Assembly: GCA_024236495.1 (NCBI GenBank)
Contig: JACKKJ010000001.1
Span: forward strand, 806,001-870,000
DNA: 64,000 bases
Reading direction: 5' to 3'
Source of the DNA: Paracoccaceae bacterium
GTDB taxonomy: Bacteria > Pseudomonadota > Alphaproteobacteria > Rhodobacterales > Rhodobacteraceae
In this document: positions 1 through 7,396 of the stretch, in pieces
Layout of the letters: each line of letters starts with the position of its first letter
Position numbering within the stretch: position 1 is the stretch's first letter
Notes under the pieces: generated by a model
The model's database searches: none
Seen by the model: the letters and a program-made list of their open reading frames with translations, nothing else
What the model was told of the DNA's origin: nothing
Made by a program: the position numbers and the translations under genes

Positions 1-129
1 GGTATGTTCCGCGCAGGACCGGTATTCGTTGTAAAGCGTCTCTGGCAGCGCCCAGACCCGGTCCGACAGGCCGATGAGATCGGGGCCATGCGCCTCGACC
101 AGTCCCCAGATCGCACTTTCGTTCCGCAT
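1..129 (-). CDS. M20-family metallopeptidase / amidohydrolase, N-terminal fragment
   Basis: The frame begins at an ATG at 129-127 and leaves the window at its left edge, so only the first 43 residues are visible. The start is supported by a GGTGGAGG ribosome-binding stretch a few bases upstream. The visible segment (LSDRVWALPETLYNEYRS) resembles the first helix of M20 metallopeptidases of the AbgB/amidohydrolase type, where a W-x-x-P-E-like motif precedes the zinc site. No metal ligands are in view, so substrate and activity cannot be assigned. It is transcribed away from sseA, with a 128-bp gap between the two starts. Confidence 0.55.
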   Translation of the reverse strand, partial: MRNESAIWGLVEAHGPDLIGLSDRVWALPETLYNEYRSCAEHT

Positions 130-257
130 CCCTGCCTCCACCGAAGGTTCGCGACAGCATTGACCTGCCCGCGCGGCGCGCGCAAGCACCCGGCGAAGCG
201 GCTTGCGCGGTCTGGCACCGGCGCGTATTTCGGGTGTGACAGGATCAAGGGGGACCC

Positions 258-1109
258 ATGGCGCAAGACGATCCCAGAACGCTCGTTTCGACCGATTGGC
301 TCGAAGCGCATCTGAAAGACCCCGATCTGAGGGTCATCGACGCCTCCTGGTATCTGCCGGATTCCGGCCGCGACCCCAGGGCCGAGTACATGGCCGCCCA
401 TATCCCGGGCGCGCGCTTCTTCGACATCGACGACATATCGGACCAGCGCTCAGACCTTCCCCACATGGCCCCGCCGCCCGAGAAGTTCATCAGCCGCATG
501 CGCGCGATGGGCATCGGCGACGGTCATCAGATCGTCGTCTACGACGGGTCGGGGCTCTTCTCTGCCGCGCGGGTGTGGTGGACGTTCCGCCTGATGGGCA
601 AGACGGACATCGCGGTGCTGGATGGCGGCTTTCCCAAGTGGCAGGCCGAGGGCCGCCCGGTCGAGGATATGCCGCCGGTCTTGCGTGACCGCCACATCAC
701 CGTCAGCCGCCAGGCACATCTGGTGCGCGACGTCACCCAGGTGGCCGCCGCCGCAAAGCTGTGCGACCACGAGATCGTCGATGCGCGGTCGGCCGAACGC
801 TTTCGCGGCGAGGCGCCAGAGCCCCGGCCCGGCCTGCGGTCAGGCCATATCCCCAATTCGAAGAACCTGCCTTATACGCGGCTTCTGAACGCCGACAAGA
901 CGATGAAATCGGTATCGGATCTGCGAACGGCCTTCGAAGAGGCGGGGGTGGATCTTCGCAAGCCCGCGATCACGACCTGCGGGTCTGGCGTGACCGCCGC
1001 GATCCTCAGCCTTGCGATGGAACGCTTGGGCAAGGTCGATCATTCGCTCTACGACGGGTCGTGGTCCGAATGGGGGATGTACGGCGACCTCAAGGTATCG
1101 AAGGGATAG
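258..1109 (+). CDS. sseA: 3-mercaptopyruvate sulfurtransferase
   Basis: This 283-residue protein has the two-rhodanese-domain layout of SseA/TST enzymes, which move sulfur from 3-mercaptopyruvate to thiol acceptors or cyanide in the cytoplasm. The N-terminal domain (about 8-135) is catalytically inert and carries YDGSG instead of a cysteine loop. The C-terminal domain (about 155-280) has the active-site loop CGSGVTA with Cys241. The CG(S/G)G(V/I)T form of the loop is typical of mercaptopyruvate rather than thiosulfate enzymes. The length matches the family. It lies 10 bp upstream of an aromatic aminotransferase, and a shared transcript would link cysteine transamination to desulfuration. That link is an inference. 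Confidence 0.9.
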   Translation: MAQDDPRTLVSTDWLEAHLKDPDLRVIDASWYLPDSGRDPRAEYMAAHIPGARFFDIDDISDQRSDLPHMAPPPEKFISRMRAMGIGDGHQIVVYDGSGLFSAARVWWTFRLMGKTDIAVLDGGFPKWQAEGRPVEDMPPVLRDRHITVSRQAHLVRDVTQVAAAAKLCDHEIVDARSAERFRGEAPEPRPGLRSGHIPNSKNLPYTRLLNADKTMKSVSDLRTAFEEAGVDLRKPAITTCGSGVTAAILSLAMERLGKVDHSLYDGSWSEWGMYGDLKVSKG

Positions 1110-1119
1110 GAGTTTCCCG

Positions 1120-2301
1120 ATGTTCGGCAATCTGAAACCGCAACCGGCGGACAAGATCCTTCAGCTGATCGGCCAGTTCCGCGCCGATCCGCGCAGCGAC
1201 AAGATCGACCTGGGGGTCGGCGTCTACAAGGACGCGACGGGCCTGACGCCGGTGATGCGCGCGGTCAAGACGGCGGAACGGCAGCTGTGGGAAACCGAAC
1301 GGACCAAGGCCTATACCGGGCTTGCGGGCGAACCTGAATACAATGCCGCCCTGGCCGATCTGGTTCTGGGCGGCACCGTCGCGGCCGACCGGATTTCATC
1401 GGTCGCGACGCCGGGCGGGACCGGCGCCTGCCGCCAGGCCTTCGAGCTGATCCGCATGGCGTCGCCCGAGGCGACCGTGTGGGTATCGGACCCGACCTGG
1501 CCCAACCACCTGTCGATCCTGAACTACCTTGGCATGAAGATGCGCCCCTACCGCTATTTCGACGGCGAGTCGCGCGGCGTCGACTTCACCGCGATGATGG
1601 CCGATCTGGCCGGGGTGAAGGCGGGGGATGTGGTGTTGCTGCACGGCTGCTGCCACAACCCGACGGGCGCGAACCTGACCCTGCCGGAATGGCAGGCGGT
1701 CGCGGATCACCTGGAGCGGACGGGCGCCGTCCCGATGATCGACATCGCCTATCAGGGTTTCGGCGACGGGCTGGACGCCGATGCTGAAGGCGTGCGGCTT
1801 GTCGCGGGTCGCCTGCCCGAGGTCCTGATTGCCGCCTCCTGCTCGAAGAACTTCGGGATCTACCGCGAACGCACCGGGGCGCTCATTGCGCTGTCCGATC
1901 CCGCGCGGCGCGAGGTCACGCAGGGGTCGCTCGCGTTTCTCAACCGCCAGAACTTTTCCTTCCCGCCCGACCACGGCGCGCGGCTTGTCACGATGATCCT
2001 CACCGACCCCGCACTCCGCGCCGACTGGCAGGCAGAGCTTGAGGAGGTGCGTCTGGGCATGCTGGCGCTGCGCGAAGGGCTCGCGCGGGAACTGCGGGAT
2101 CTGTCCGGGTCAGACCGTTTCGGTTTCATCGCGCAGCATCGCGGCATGTTTTCCCGCCTTGGCGCGACGCCCGAACAGGTGGAACGGCTGAAGACGGAGC
2201 ACGGGATATACATGGTCGGGGATTCCCGGCTGAACATCGCCGGTCTGAACGCGCGGACGGTTCCGATCCTGGCCCGCGCAATCCTTGCCGTCGGGGTCTG
2301 A
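1120..2301 (+). CDS. aromatic amino acid / aspartate aminotransferase (class I)
   Basis: This is a 393-residue PLP-dependent fold-type I aminotransferase. The start at ATG 1120 is chosen because it follows an AGGAG stretch and gives the usual N-terminus (MFGNLKPQPADKIL); an upstream in-frame extension would lie inside sseA. Visible features are the substrate-loop motif YTGLAGEP near residue 65, the HNPTG motif around 179-183, the PLP-orienting Asp208 (IDIAYQGFGDG), and the Schiff-base Lys243 in SCSKNFG. The family transfers amino groups between tyrosine, phenylalanine or aspartate and 2-oxoglutarate. TyrB and AspC relatives cannot be separated by eye. It probably forms an operon with the preceding sulfurtransferase. 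Confidence 0.88.
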   Translation: MFGNLKPQPADKILQLIGQFRADPRSDKIDLGVGVYKDATGLTPVMRAVKTAERQLWETERTKAYTGLAGEPEYNAALADLVLGGTVAADRISSVATPGGTGACRQAFELIRMASPEATVWVSDPTWPNHLSILNYLGMKMRPYRYFDGESRGVDFTAMMADLAGVKAGDVVLLHGCCHNPTGANLTLPEWQAVADHLERTGAVPMIDIAYQGFGDGLDADAEGVRLVAGRLPEVLIAASCSKNFGIYRERTGALIALSDPARREVTQGSLAFLNRQNFSFPPDHGARLVTMILTDPALRADWQAELEEVRLGMLALREGLARELRDLSGSDRFGFIAQHRGMFSRLGATPEQVERLKTEHGIYMVGDSRLNIAGLNARTVPILARAILAVGV

Positions 2302-2339
2302 CGCGGCGGTCTGGATCCGGGTCTGACGCAGAACCGGGA

Positions 2340-2378
2340 TTGAATTCATAAGCACGCTTATTATATGGCGTGCTTATG
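2340..2378 (+). promoter_or_regulatory. marR promoter with perfect 11-bp inverted repeat (probable MarR operator)
   Basis: Two arms, CATAAGCACGC at 2347-2357 and GCGTGCTTATG at 2368-2378, are exact reverse complements separated by 10 bp. The left arm also starts a second small palindrome, ATAAG-CACG-CTTAT (2348-2361). A candidate promoter, TTGAAT (2340-2345) - 16 bp - TATATG (2362-2367), lies over the repeat. The right arm ends on the start codon ATG 2376. The placement suggests autorepression by the MarR protein. No Shine-Dalgarno sequence is visible, so the mRNA may be leaderless. Confidence 0.7.
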
Positions 2379-2852
2379 AACACCTGCCCTTCCGAATCAC
2401 TCGGCTTTCTCATCCATGATGCCGCGCGGCTTCTGCGGCGGCGTTTCGAGGTGCGTGCGACCGAACTGGGCCTGTCTTCCGCCCAGTGGCGGCTTCTCGT
2501 GCATCTGAACCGCGAGGGTGCCGCGACCCAGGCCCGGCTTGCCGAACTTCTGGAGGTCGAGCCCATTTCCGTGTCGCGCCTGGTCGACCGGATGCAGGAA
2601 GCGGGTTGGGTCACGCGCGAGGCGGACCCCCGTGACCGGCGGGCGAAACTGGTACTTCCGACCGCAGCCGCGCGCGAAACCTATTCCGACGCCCGCCGCC
2701 TTGCCGAGGGCATTTATGCCGAGGCGCTGCAGGGCGTCGATGCCCAGGCGCGCGAGTCGCTGGTGCAGGCGCTGCGGGCGATGATCTTCAATCTGTCCGA
2801 GACGAAAACAGGCGCCGACGTGGCGCCCGAAGGAACCCGAGATGTCCGCTGA
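2376..2852 (+). CDS. MarR-family transcriptional regulator of the EmrAB pump
   Basis: This 158-residue winged-helix regulator belongs to the MarR family of dimeric, ligand-relieved repressors. The recognition region is seen at about residues 45-85, including LSSAQWRLLVHL, the helix-turn-helix LAELLEVEPISVSRLVDRM, and the wing with DPRDRRAK, a family signature. ATG 2376 is preferred over GTG 2370 in the same frame, since the predicted transcription start is next to it. The C-terminus overlaps the emrA start by 11 bp. It therefore heads a marR-emrA-emrB operon, and it probably binds the palindrome overlapping its own start. The inducing ligand is unknown. Confidence 0.88.
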   Translation: MNTCPSESLGFLIHDAARLLRRRFEVRATELGLSSAQWRLLVHLNREGAATQARLAELLEVEPISVSRLVDRMQEAGWVTREADPRDRRAKLVLPTAAARETYSDARRLAEGIYAEALQGVDAQARESLVQALRAMIFNLSETKTGADVAPEGTRDVR

Positions 2853-3906
2853 ACCTGCCGCCCGGCGCCCGCGCCGCAAGATCCTGATGATCTCGCTTCC
2901 GCTTGCACTTGCCGTCGCGGGGGCGGTCGTCTGGCTTTCGGGCGGCCGCTACGAGACAACCGACAACGCCAACCTGCACCAGGCGCGGGTTTCGGTCGCC
3001 TCCGACCTGTCCGGGCGGGTCGTTGCCGTCGGCATCGAGGAAAACCAGAACGTCACACGCGGCGAGACGCTGTTTCAGGTCGATGCGGAACCCTACCGGC
3101 TGGCACTGGCGCAGGCCGATGCGTCGCTGTCGTCGGCCCGGCTGAACGTCGAGCAGATGAAAGCCGCCTATGCGGTCGCCCGCGCGACCGAGGCCGCCGC
3201 CGAGGAACGGTCCGACTACTACGCAACCGAGCTTGTGCGACAGGAATCGCTGACTGCGAAGGGCGTCGCGGCCACCGCCTCGCTTGACGGGGCGCGCAAC
3301 GACGCCCGCGCGGCGACCGCCGCCCTTGCCATCGCCCATCAGCAGGTCGAATCCGCCCGCGCCGCGCTTGGCGGCAACCCCGGGATCGAGATCGACGCCC
3401 ATCCGGTCGTCGTCGCGGCACAGGTCGCGCGCGACCATGCCGCCTATGATCTGGAGCGCACGACGGTGAAGGCCCCGGCGGATGGCGTCATCTACCAGGC
3501 CGCGTCCTTCAAGCCGGGCCAGTTCGTCGCAGCCGGTGCGCCGCTTTTCGCGCTGGTCGAGACCGGCGACTACTGGATCGAGGCAAATTTCAAGGAAACC
3601 CAGCTTGCCGGCATCACGCCCGGCCAGCACGCCGAGGTCACGTTCGATGCCTTTCCCGACCGCCACCTGACCGCGACGGTCGAGACGATCGGCGCCGGGA
3701 CCGGGGCGGAATTCGCGCTGCTGCCAGCCCAGAACGCGACCGGCAACTGGGTCAAGGTGACCCAGCGTATCCCGGTCCGGCTCCGGCTGGACGCCGGGAG
3801 CGAGGTCGCGGGCCTGCGTTCGGGCCTGAGTGCCGAGGTCAGCGTCGACACCGGCAAGCCGGGCCTGCTGGCAGCCCTGGCGGGTCAGCCGGGCGCCACG
3901 GAGTGA
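2842..3906 (+). CDS. emrA: HlyD/EmrA-type membrane fusion protein
   Basis: This 354-residue periplasmic adaptor subunit would link an inner-membrane drug pump to an outer-membrane channel. Residues about 14-31 form the single N-terminal membrane anchor. A biotinyl-lipoyl half-motif (YETTDNANLHQARVSVASDL) follows, then an alanine-rich coiled-coil hairpin (about 90-190), the second lipoyl half (KAPADGVIYQAASFKPGQFV), and a beta-barrel domain. The start overlaps the marR end and the stop overlaps the emrB start, which indicates translational coupling. The neighbours identify it as the EmrA partner of a DHA2 exporter rather than of an RND pump. Confidence 0.9.
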   Translation: MSAEPAARRPRRKILMISLPLALAVAGAVVWLSGGRYETTDNANLHQARVSVASDLSGRVVAVGIEENQNVTRGETLFQVDAEPYRLALAQADASLSSARLNVEQMKAAYAVARATEAAAEERSDYYATELVRQESLTAKGVAATASLDGARNDARAATAALAIAHQQVESARAALGGNPGIEIDAHPVVVAAQVARDHAAYDLERTTVKAPADGVIYQAASFKPGQFVAAGAPLFALVETGDYWIEANFKETQLAGITPGQHAEVTFDAFPDRHLTATVETIGAGTGAEFALLPAQNATGNWVKVTQRIPVRLRLDAGSEVAGLRSGLSAEVSVDTGKPGLLAALAGQPGATE

Positions 3907-5438
3907 CCCCCGGAACCGAAAGCGCGCCCGAGCCCCATCGCGGGCTGATCACGCTGGCGTTGATGCTGGCGACGATCATGCAGGTTCTGGACACCACTAT
4001 CGCGAACGTCGCCCTGCCGTCGATGCGCGCCGACCTTGGCGCCTCGCTCGATACGATCAACTGGGTCCTGACCTCCTACATCGTCGCCTCGGCGATCGTC
4101 ACGCCGATGACCGGGTGGCTGTCGGACCGGTTCGGGCGCAAGGAGGTGTTCACGGTTTCCGTCGCGGGCTTCGTCGTCACCTCGATGGCCTGCGGGCTGG
4201 CATGGAACCTGTCCTCGATGGTCGGGTTCCGGATGCTGCAGGGCGTCTTCGGCGCGGCGATCGTTCCCCTGTCGCAGACCTTCCTTCTGGACATCAACCC
4301 CCGGGAAAAGCACGGTCAGGCGATGGCGATGTGGGGCGCGGGTATCATGGTCGGTCCGATCATCGGCCCGACGCTTGGCGGCTGGCTGACCGAATCCTTC
4401 AACTGGCGCTGGGTGTTCTTCATCAACCTTCCGGTGGGCCTTCTTGCCCTTGCAGGGCTGTCGGCCTATCTGCCAAGCGTCGCCCGGCGCGCCCGGGGCT
4501 TCGACTTCTTCGGCTTCGCGATGCTGGCGCTTGGCGTCGGCGCGCTGCAACTGATGCTGGATCGCGGCGGGGAACGGGACTGGTTCGCCTCGGCCGAGAT
4601 CTGGATCGAACTGGGCCTCGCGATTTCCGGCTTCTGGATCTTTGCCTTCCATATCGCGGGCGCGCGCAAGCCCTTCATCGACCCGCGCATCTTCGCCGAC
4701 CGGAACTTTGCCGCGGGCCTTGTCTTCATTTTCGTGATCGGGATCGTCCTTCTGGCCAGCCTTGCGCTGCTGCCTCCGATGCTGTCGGGGATCTTCGGCT
4801 ACCCGACGGTGACGACAGGGCTTGTGATGGCGCCGCGCGGGGTCGGGGTCATGGCCTCGATGATCGTGGTCGGGCGGCTGGTCCACCGGATCGACGCGCG
4901 CAAGCTTGTCGTCCTCGGGCTGCTTCTGGCGGCGCTGTCGCTTTGGATGATGACCGGTTTCACCCCGCAGATGGATGCGACGCCGGTGATCCTTTCGGGC
5001 GTGGTTCAGGGGGTGGGCCTGGGGCTGGTATTCGTGCCCTTGTCGACCGTCGCCTTCGCAACACTCGCGCCGGAGTTCCGCGCCGACGCGACAAGCCTTT
5101 TCAGCCTTGTGCGCAATATCGGATCTTCCATAGGCATCTCGATCGTCGCGCTGCTCTTCACCCGCAACGTGCAGGTCAACCATGCGGAAATGTCGGCCCT
5201 CATGACCCCCTGGAACCCCGTCCTGCGCGCGGCAATGCCGACGGCGGCGGCGGGCGATCCGACGGCGCTTGCGCGGCTGGACGGGCTGGTCAACCAGCAG
5301 GCCGCGATGGTCGCCTATGTGAACGACTTCCTGGCGATGATGCTGATCACGCTGGCGGCACTGCCGCTGGTCTTCGTGCTTCGAAAACCGAAAACGGCCC
5401 CGGTGGCCGGGGCCGTGCCTGCCGCCCACGCAGACTAG
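3903..5438 (+). CDS. emrB: EmrB/QacA (DHA2) family drug-proton antiporter
   Basis: This 511-residue major facilitator protein has about 14 hydrophobic segments, as expected for the DHA2 family that exports hydrophobic toxicants using the proton gradient. Motif C-like and motif A sequences are visible: LDTTIANVALPSM in TM1 and GWLSDRFGRKEVF after TM2. The start is GTG 3903, overlapping the emrA stop by 4 bp. Together with EmrA it would form an inner-membrane/periplasm export unit; no outer-membrane TolC gene is present nearby. The last 15 codons contain a 10-bp perfect hairpin that appears to terminate the converging amtB transcript. Confidence 0.9.
   Translation: MTPGTESAPEPHRGLITLALMLATIMQVLDTTIANVALPSMRADLGASLDTINWVLTSYIVASAIVTPMTGWLSDRFGRKEVFTVSVAGFVVTSMACGLAWNLSSMVGFRMLQGVFGAAIVPLSQTFLLDINPREKHGQAMAMWGAGIMVGPIIGPTLGGWLTESFNWRWVFFINLPVGLLALAGLSAYLPSVARRARGFDFFGFAMLALGVGALQLMLDRGGERDWFASAEIWIELGLAISGFWIFAFHIAGARKPFIDPRIFADRNFAAGLVFIFVIGIVLLASLALLPPMLSGIFGYPTVTTGLVMAPRGVGVMASMIVVGRLVHRIDARKLVVLGLLLAALSLWMMTGFTPQMDATPVILSGVVQGVGLGLVFVPLSTVAFATLAPEFRADATSLFSLVRNIGSSIGISIVALLFTRNVQVNHAEMSALMTPWNPVLRAAMPTAAAGDPTALARLDGLVNQQAAMVAYVNDFLAMMLITLAALPLVFVLRKPKTAPVAGAVPAAHAD
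5394..5416 (-). terminator. intrinsic terminator of glnK-amtB, embedded in the 3' end of emrB
   Basis: The stem ACGGCCCCGG/CCGGGGCCGT has 10 pairs and a TGG loop. On the minus strand it is followed by GTTTTCGGTTTTCG, a T-rich tail. The amtB stop is about 47 bp upstream in that direction. On the plus strand the hairpin falls before the emrB stop, so the directional T-rich tail favours use by glnK-amtB. Confidence 0.65.
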
Positions 5439-5462
5439 CGGGCGGCAGGATAGCTGTTGGGA

Positions 5463-6776
5463 TCAGGAGTGGTAGGCGCTTTCGCCATGCGCCGTGAGGT
5501 CAAGCCCTCGGCGTTCGTCGTCGGCGACCACACGCAGACCGACGGTCTTGCTGACGATGAAGTACAGCACCGCCGACACCACAGCACACCAGATCACGGT
5601 GATCGCGACCGCCTCGATCTGGATCCAGGTCTGGCCGGCGATGGAGTAGTCCTCGCCGCCCGTTCCGCCCAGGCCCGGCGCGGTGAAGATGCCGGTGCCG
5701 ATGGCGCCGATGATCCCGCCGACGCCGTGGATGCCGAAGACATCGAGGCTGTCGTCGTAGCCGAACTTGTTCTTCACCACCGCCACGAAGAAGTAGCAGA
5801 CCGAGGATGCGAGCGCGCCAAGCACGATGGCGCCCACCGGCCCGACCGAACCCGCCGCCGGGGTCACGGCGACCAGACCGGCGATCATGCCCGAGGCCGC
5901 GCCAAGCATCGATGCCTTGCCGCGCAGGACGGCCTCAAGCAGGGCCCAGGCAAGGATCGCGCCAGCCGTCGCTGTGAAGGTGTTCATCATCGCAAGCGCC
6001 GCGCCGCCGTTGGCTTCGAGGTTGGAACCGGCGTTGAAGCCGAACCAGCCGACCCACAGAATGCCCGCACCGACGAGTGTCAGCGTCATCGAATGCGGGG
6101 CCATCATGTCCTTGCCAAGCCCGATGCGGGGGCCGACGAAGATCGCGCCGACCAGCGCCGCGATACCGGCGTTGATGTGGACAACGGTGCCACCCGCGAA
6201 GTCGAGCGCGCCCATGTTGAAGATCAGGCCCGCACCGTCCCAGACCATGTGCGCGACCGGGAAGTAGACGAAGGTCACCCACAGCGCCGAAAAGAGCATG
6301 ACAGCGCTGAACTTGATCCGTTCGGCGAAGGCGCCGACGATCAGCGCGGGCGTGATCGCCGCGAAGGTCATCTGGAAGGCGATGAAGACATATTCGGGGA
6401 TGACCACGCCATCGGTGAAGGTGGCAGACATGCTGTCGGGCCCGACACCCGCCAGGAACAGCTTTCCAAGGCCGCCCCAATAGGCGCCGGTACCGCCGCC
6501 GAAGGCCATCGAATAGCCGTAGACAACCCAGATCACCATCACCATCGCGGCGATCATCGTGCACTGCATCAGCACCGAAAGCATGTTCTTGGCGCGCACG
6601 AGGCCGCCATAGAACAGTGCAAGACCGGGCACGATCATGAACAGTACCAGGACCGTGGACACAAGCATCCAGGCCACGTCGCCCTTGTCCATCACGGGTT
6701 CGGCGTCCTGGGCGAAGGCGGGCGCGGCGGCCAGCATGGCGGCCGCAAGCCCGGTAAGTTTGGTCAGTTTCATCAT
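5463..6776 (-). CDS. amtB: ammonium transporter AmtB
   Basis: This 437-residue ammonium channel of the Amt/Rh family would import NH3/NH4+ across the inner membrane. A cleavable signal peptide is present (MMKLTKLTGLAAAMLAAAPAFA), followed by about 11 membrane segments. Family motifs include the phenylalanine-gate region FYGGLVRAKN. The twin pore histidines sit in GGTVVHINAG and DVFGIHGVGG, the positions of H168 and H318 in E. coli AmtB. The start is taken at 6776 (MM), since it gives a clean signal peptide; further upstream codons lie inside glnK. The 28-bp spacing to glnK marks the standard operon in which GlnK plugs the channel when nitrogen is ample. Confidence 0.95.
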   Translation of the reverse strand: MMKLTKLTGLAAAMLAAAPAFAQDAEPVMDKGDVAWMLVSTVLVLFMIVPGLALFYGGLVRAKNMLSVLMQCTMIAAMVMVIWVVYGYSMAFGGGTGAYWGGLGKLFLAGVGPDSMSATFTDGVVIPEYVFIAFQMTFAAITPALIVGAFAERIKFSAVMLFSALWVTFVYFPVAHMVWDGAGLIFNMGALDFAGGTVVHINAGIAALVGAIFVGPRIGLGKDMMAPHSMTLTLVGAGILWVGWFGFNAGSNLEANGGAALAMMNTFTATAGAILAWALLEAVLRGKASMLGAASGMIAGLVAVTPAAGSVGPVGAIVLGALASSVCYFFVAVVKNKFGYDDSLDVFGIHGVGGIIGAIGTGIFTAPGLGGTGGEDYSIAGQTWIQIEAVAITVIWCAVVSAVLYFIVSKTVGLRVVADDERRGLDLTAHGESAYHS

Positions 6777-6804
6777 GGTTTTCCGCTTTCGTGAAGGTTG
6801 GGGC

Positions 6805-7143
6805 CTAAAGCGCGTCTTCGCCGGATTCGCCGGTGCGAACGCGCTGGACCGCCTGAAGGTCGAGGACAAAGATCTTGCCGTCGCCGATCTTGTCGGTGCG
6901 GGCGGTCTTCGCGATCGTCTCGACCACCTCGTCGGCGATCGCATCGGCCACCGCGATCTCCAGCTTCATCTTGGGAACGAAGTTCACGGCATATTCGGCC
7001 CCGCGATAGATTTCGGTATGGCCGGACTGGCTGCCAAAGCCCTTGATCTCGGACACCATCATCCCGCGCACGCCGACTGCCGTCAGCGCCTCGCGCACCT
7101 CTTCGAGCTTGTACGGCTTGATCGCCGCGATGATCAGTTTCAC
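6805..7143 (-). CDS. glnK: PII nitrogen regulatory protein GlnK
   Basis: This 112-residue PII signalling protein has the same length as E. coli GlnK. It starts at GTG 7143 behind a strong GGAGGGA ribosome-binding site. The T-loop TEIYRGAEY carries Tyr51 for uridylylation and Arg47, which enters the AmtB pore in the known complex. The ATP/2-oxoglutarate site residues Gln39, the GDGKIF loop (about 87-92) and RVRTGE (about 101-106) are present. Positions 38 and 40 are Ser rather than the Arg and Lys of E. coli GlnK. It is the first gene of glnK-amtB, and NtrBC control is expected. I could not point to a convincing NtrC or sigma-54 site in the 253 bp upstream. Confidence 0.95.
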   Translation of the reverse strand: MKLIIAAIKPYKLEEVREALTAVGVRGMMVSEIKGFGSQSGHTEIYRGAEYAVNFVPKMKLEIAVADAIADEVVETIAKTARTDKIGDGKIFVLDLQAVQRVRTGESGEDAL

Positions 7144-7396
7144 GTCTCCCTCCTTGCCTGGGACAGGGCCCCGCGGGGGGCCGACGTGGTGATCGGAGAT
7201 TCTGCGGCGCAGCATTACAAGCAACAGCGTAGAAGGATCGGGCCGCAAGACGCGGAAAAACACAAAGCTTTGGCGCTTTTTTCGACTTTTGCCTTCTTTT
7301 TGGGCGGGCGGAAAATTGCCGAAAGCTACCTGGCTCTCCACATTCCATCGGGCTGCGGCTATGGTCGCGCAAAACGCGGCAGGCATCGGAACGAAG

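Noticed and set aside
3830..5497. Alternative long frames on both strands across emrB
   Set aside because: emrB gives a 14-span transporter with DHA2 motifs. The other frames yield hydrophilic Arg-rich sequence with no domain.
7144..7396. Sigma-54 promoter or NtrC sites before glnK
   Set aside because: No TGGCAC-N5-TTGC-like pair or TGCAC-type dyad with acceptable match was found in the 253 bp. Nitrogen control remains likely from family knowledge only.
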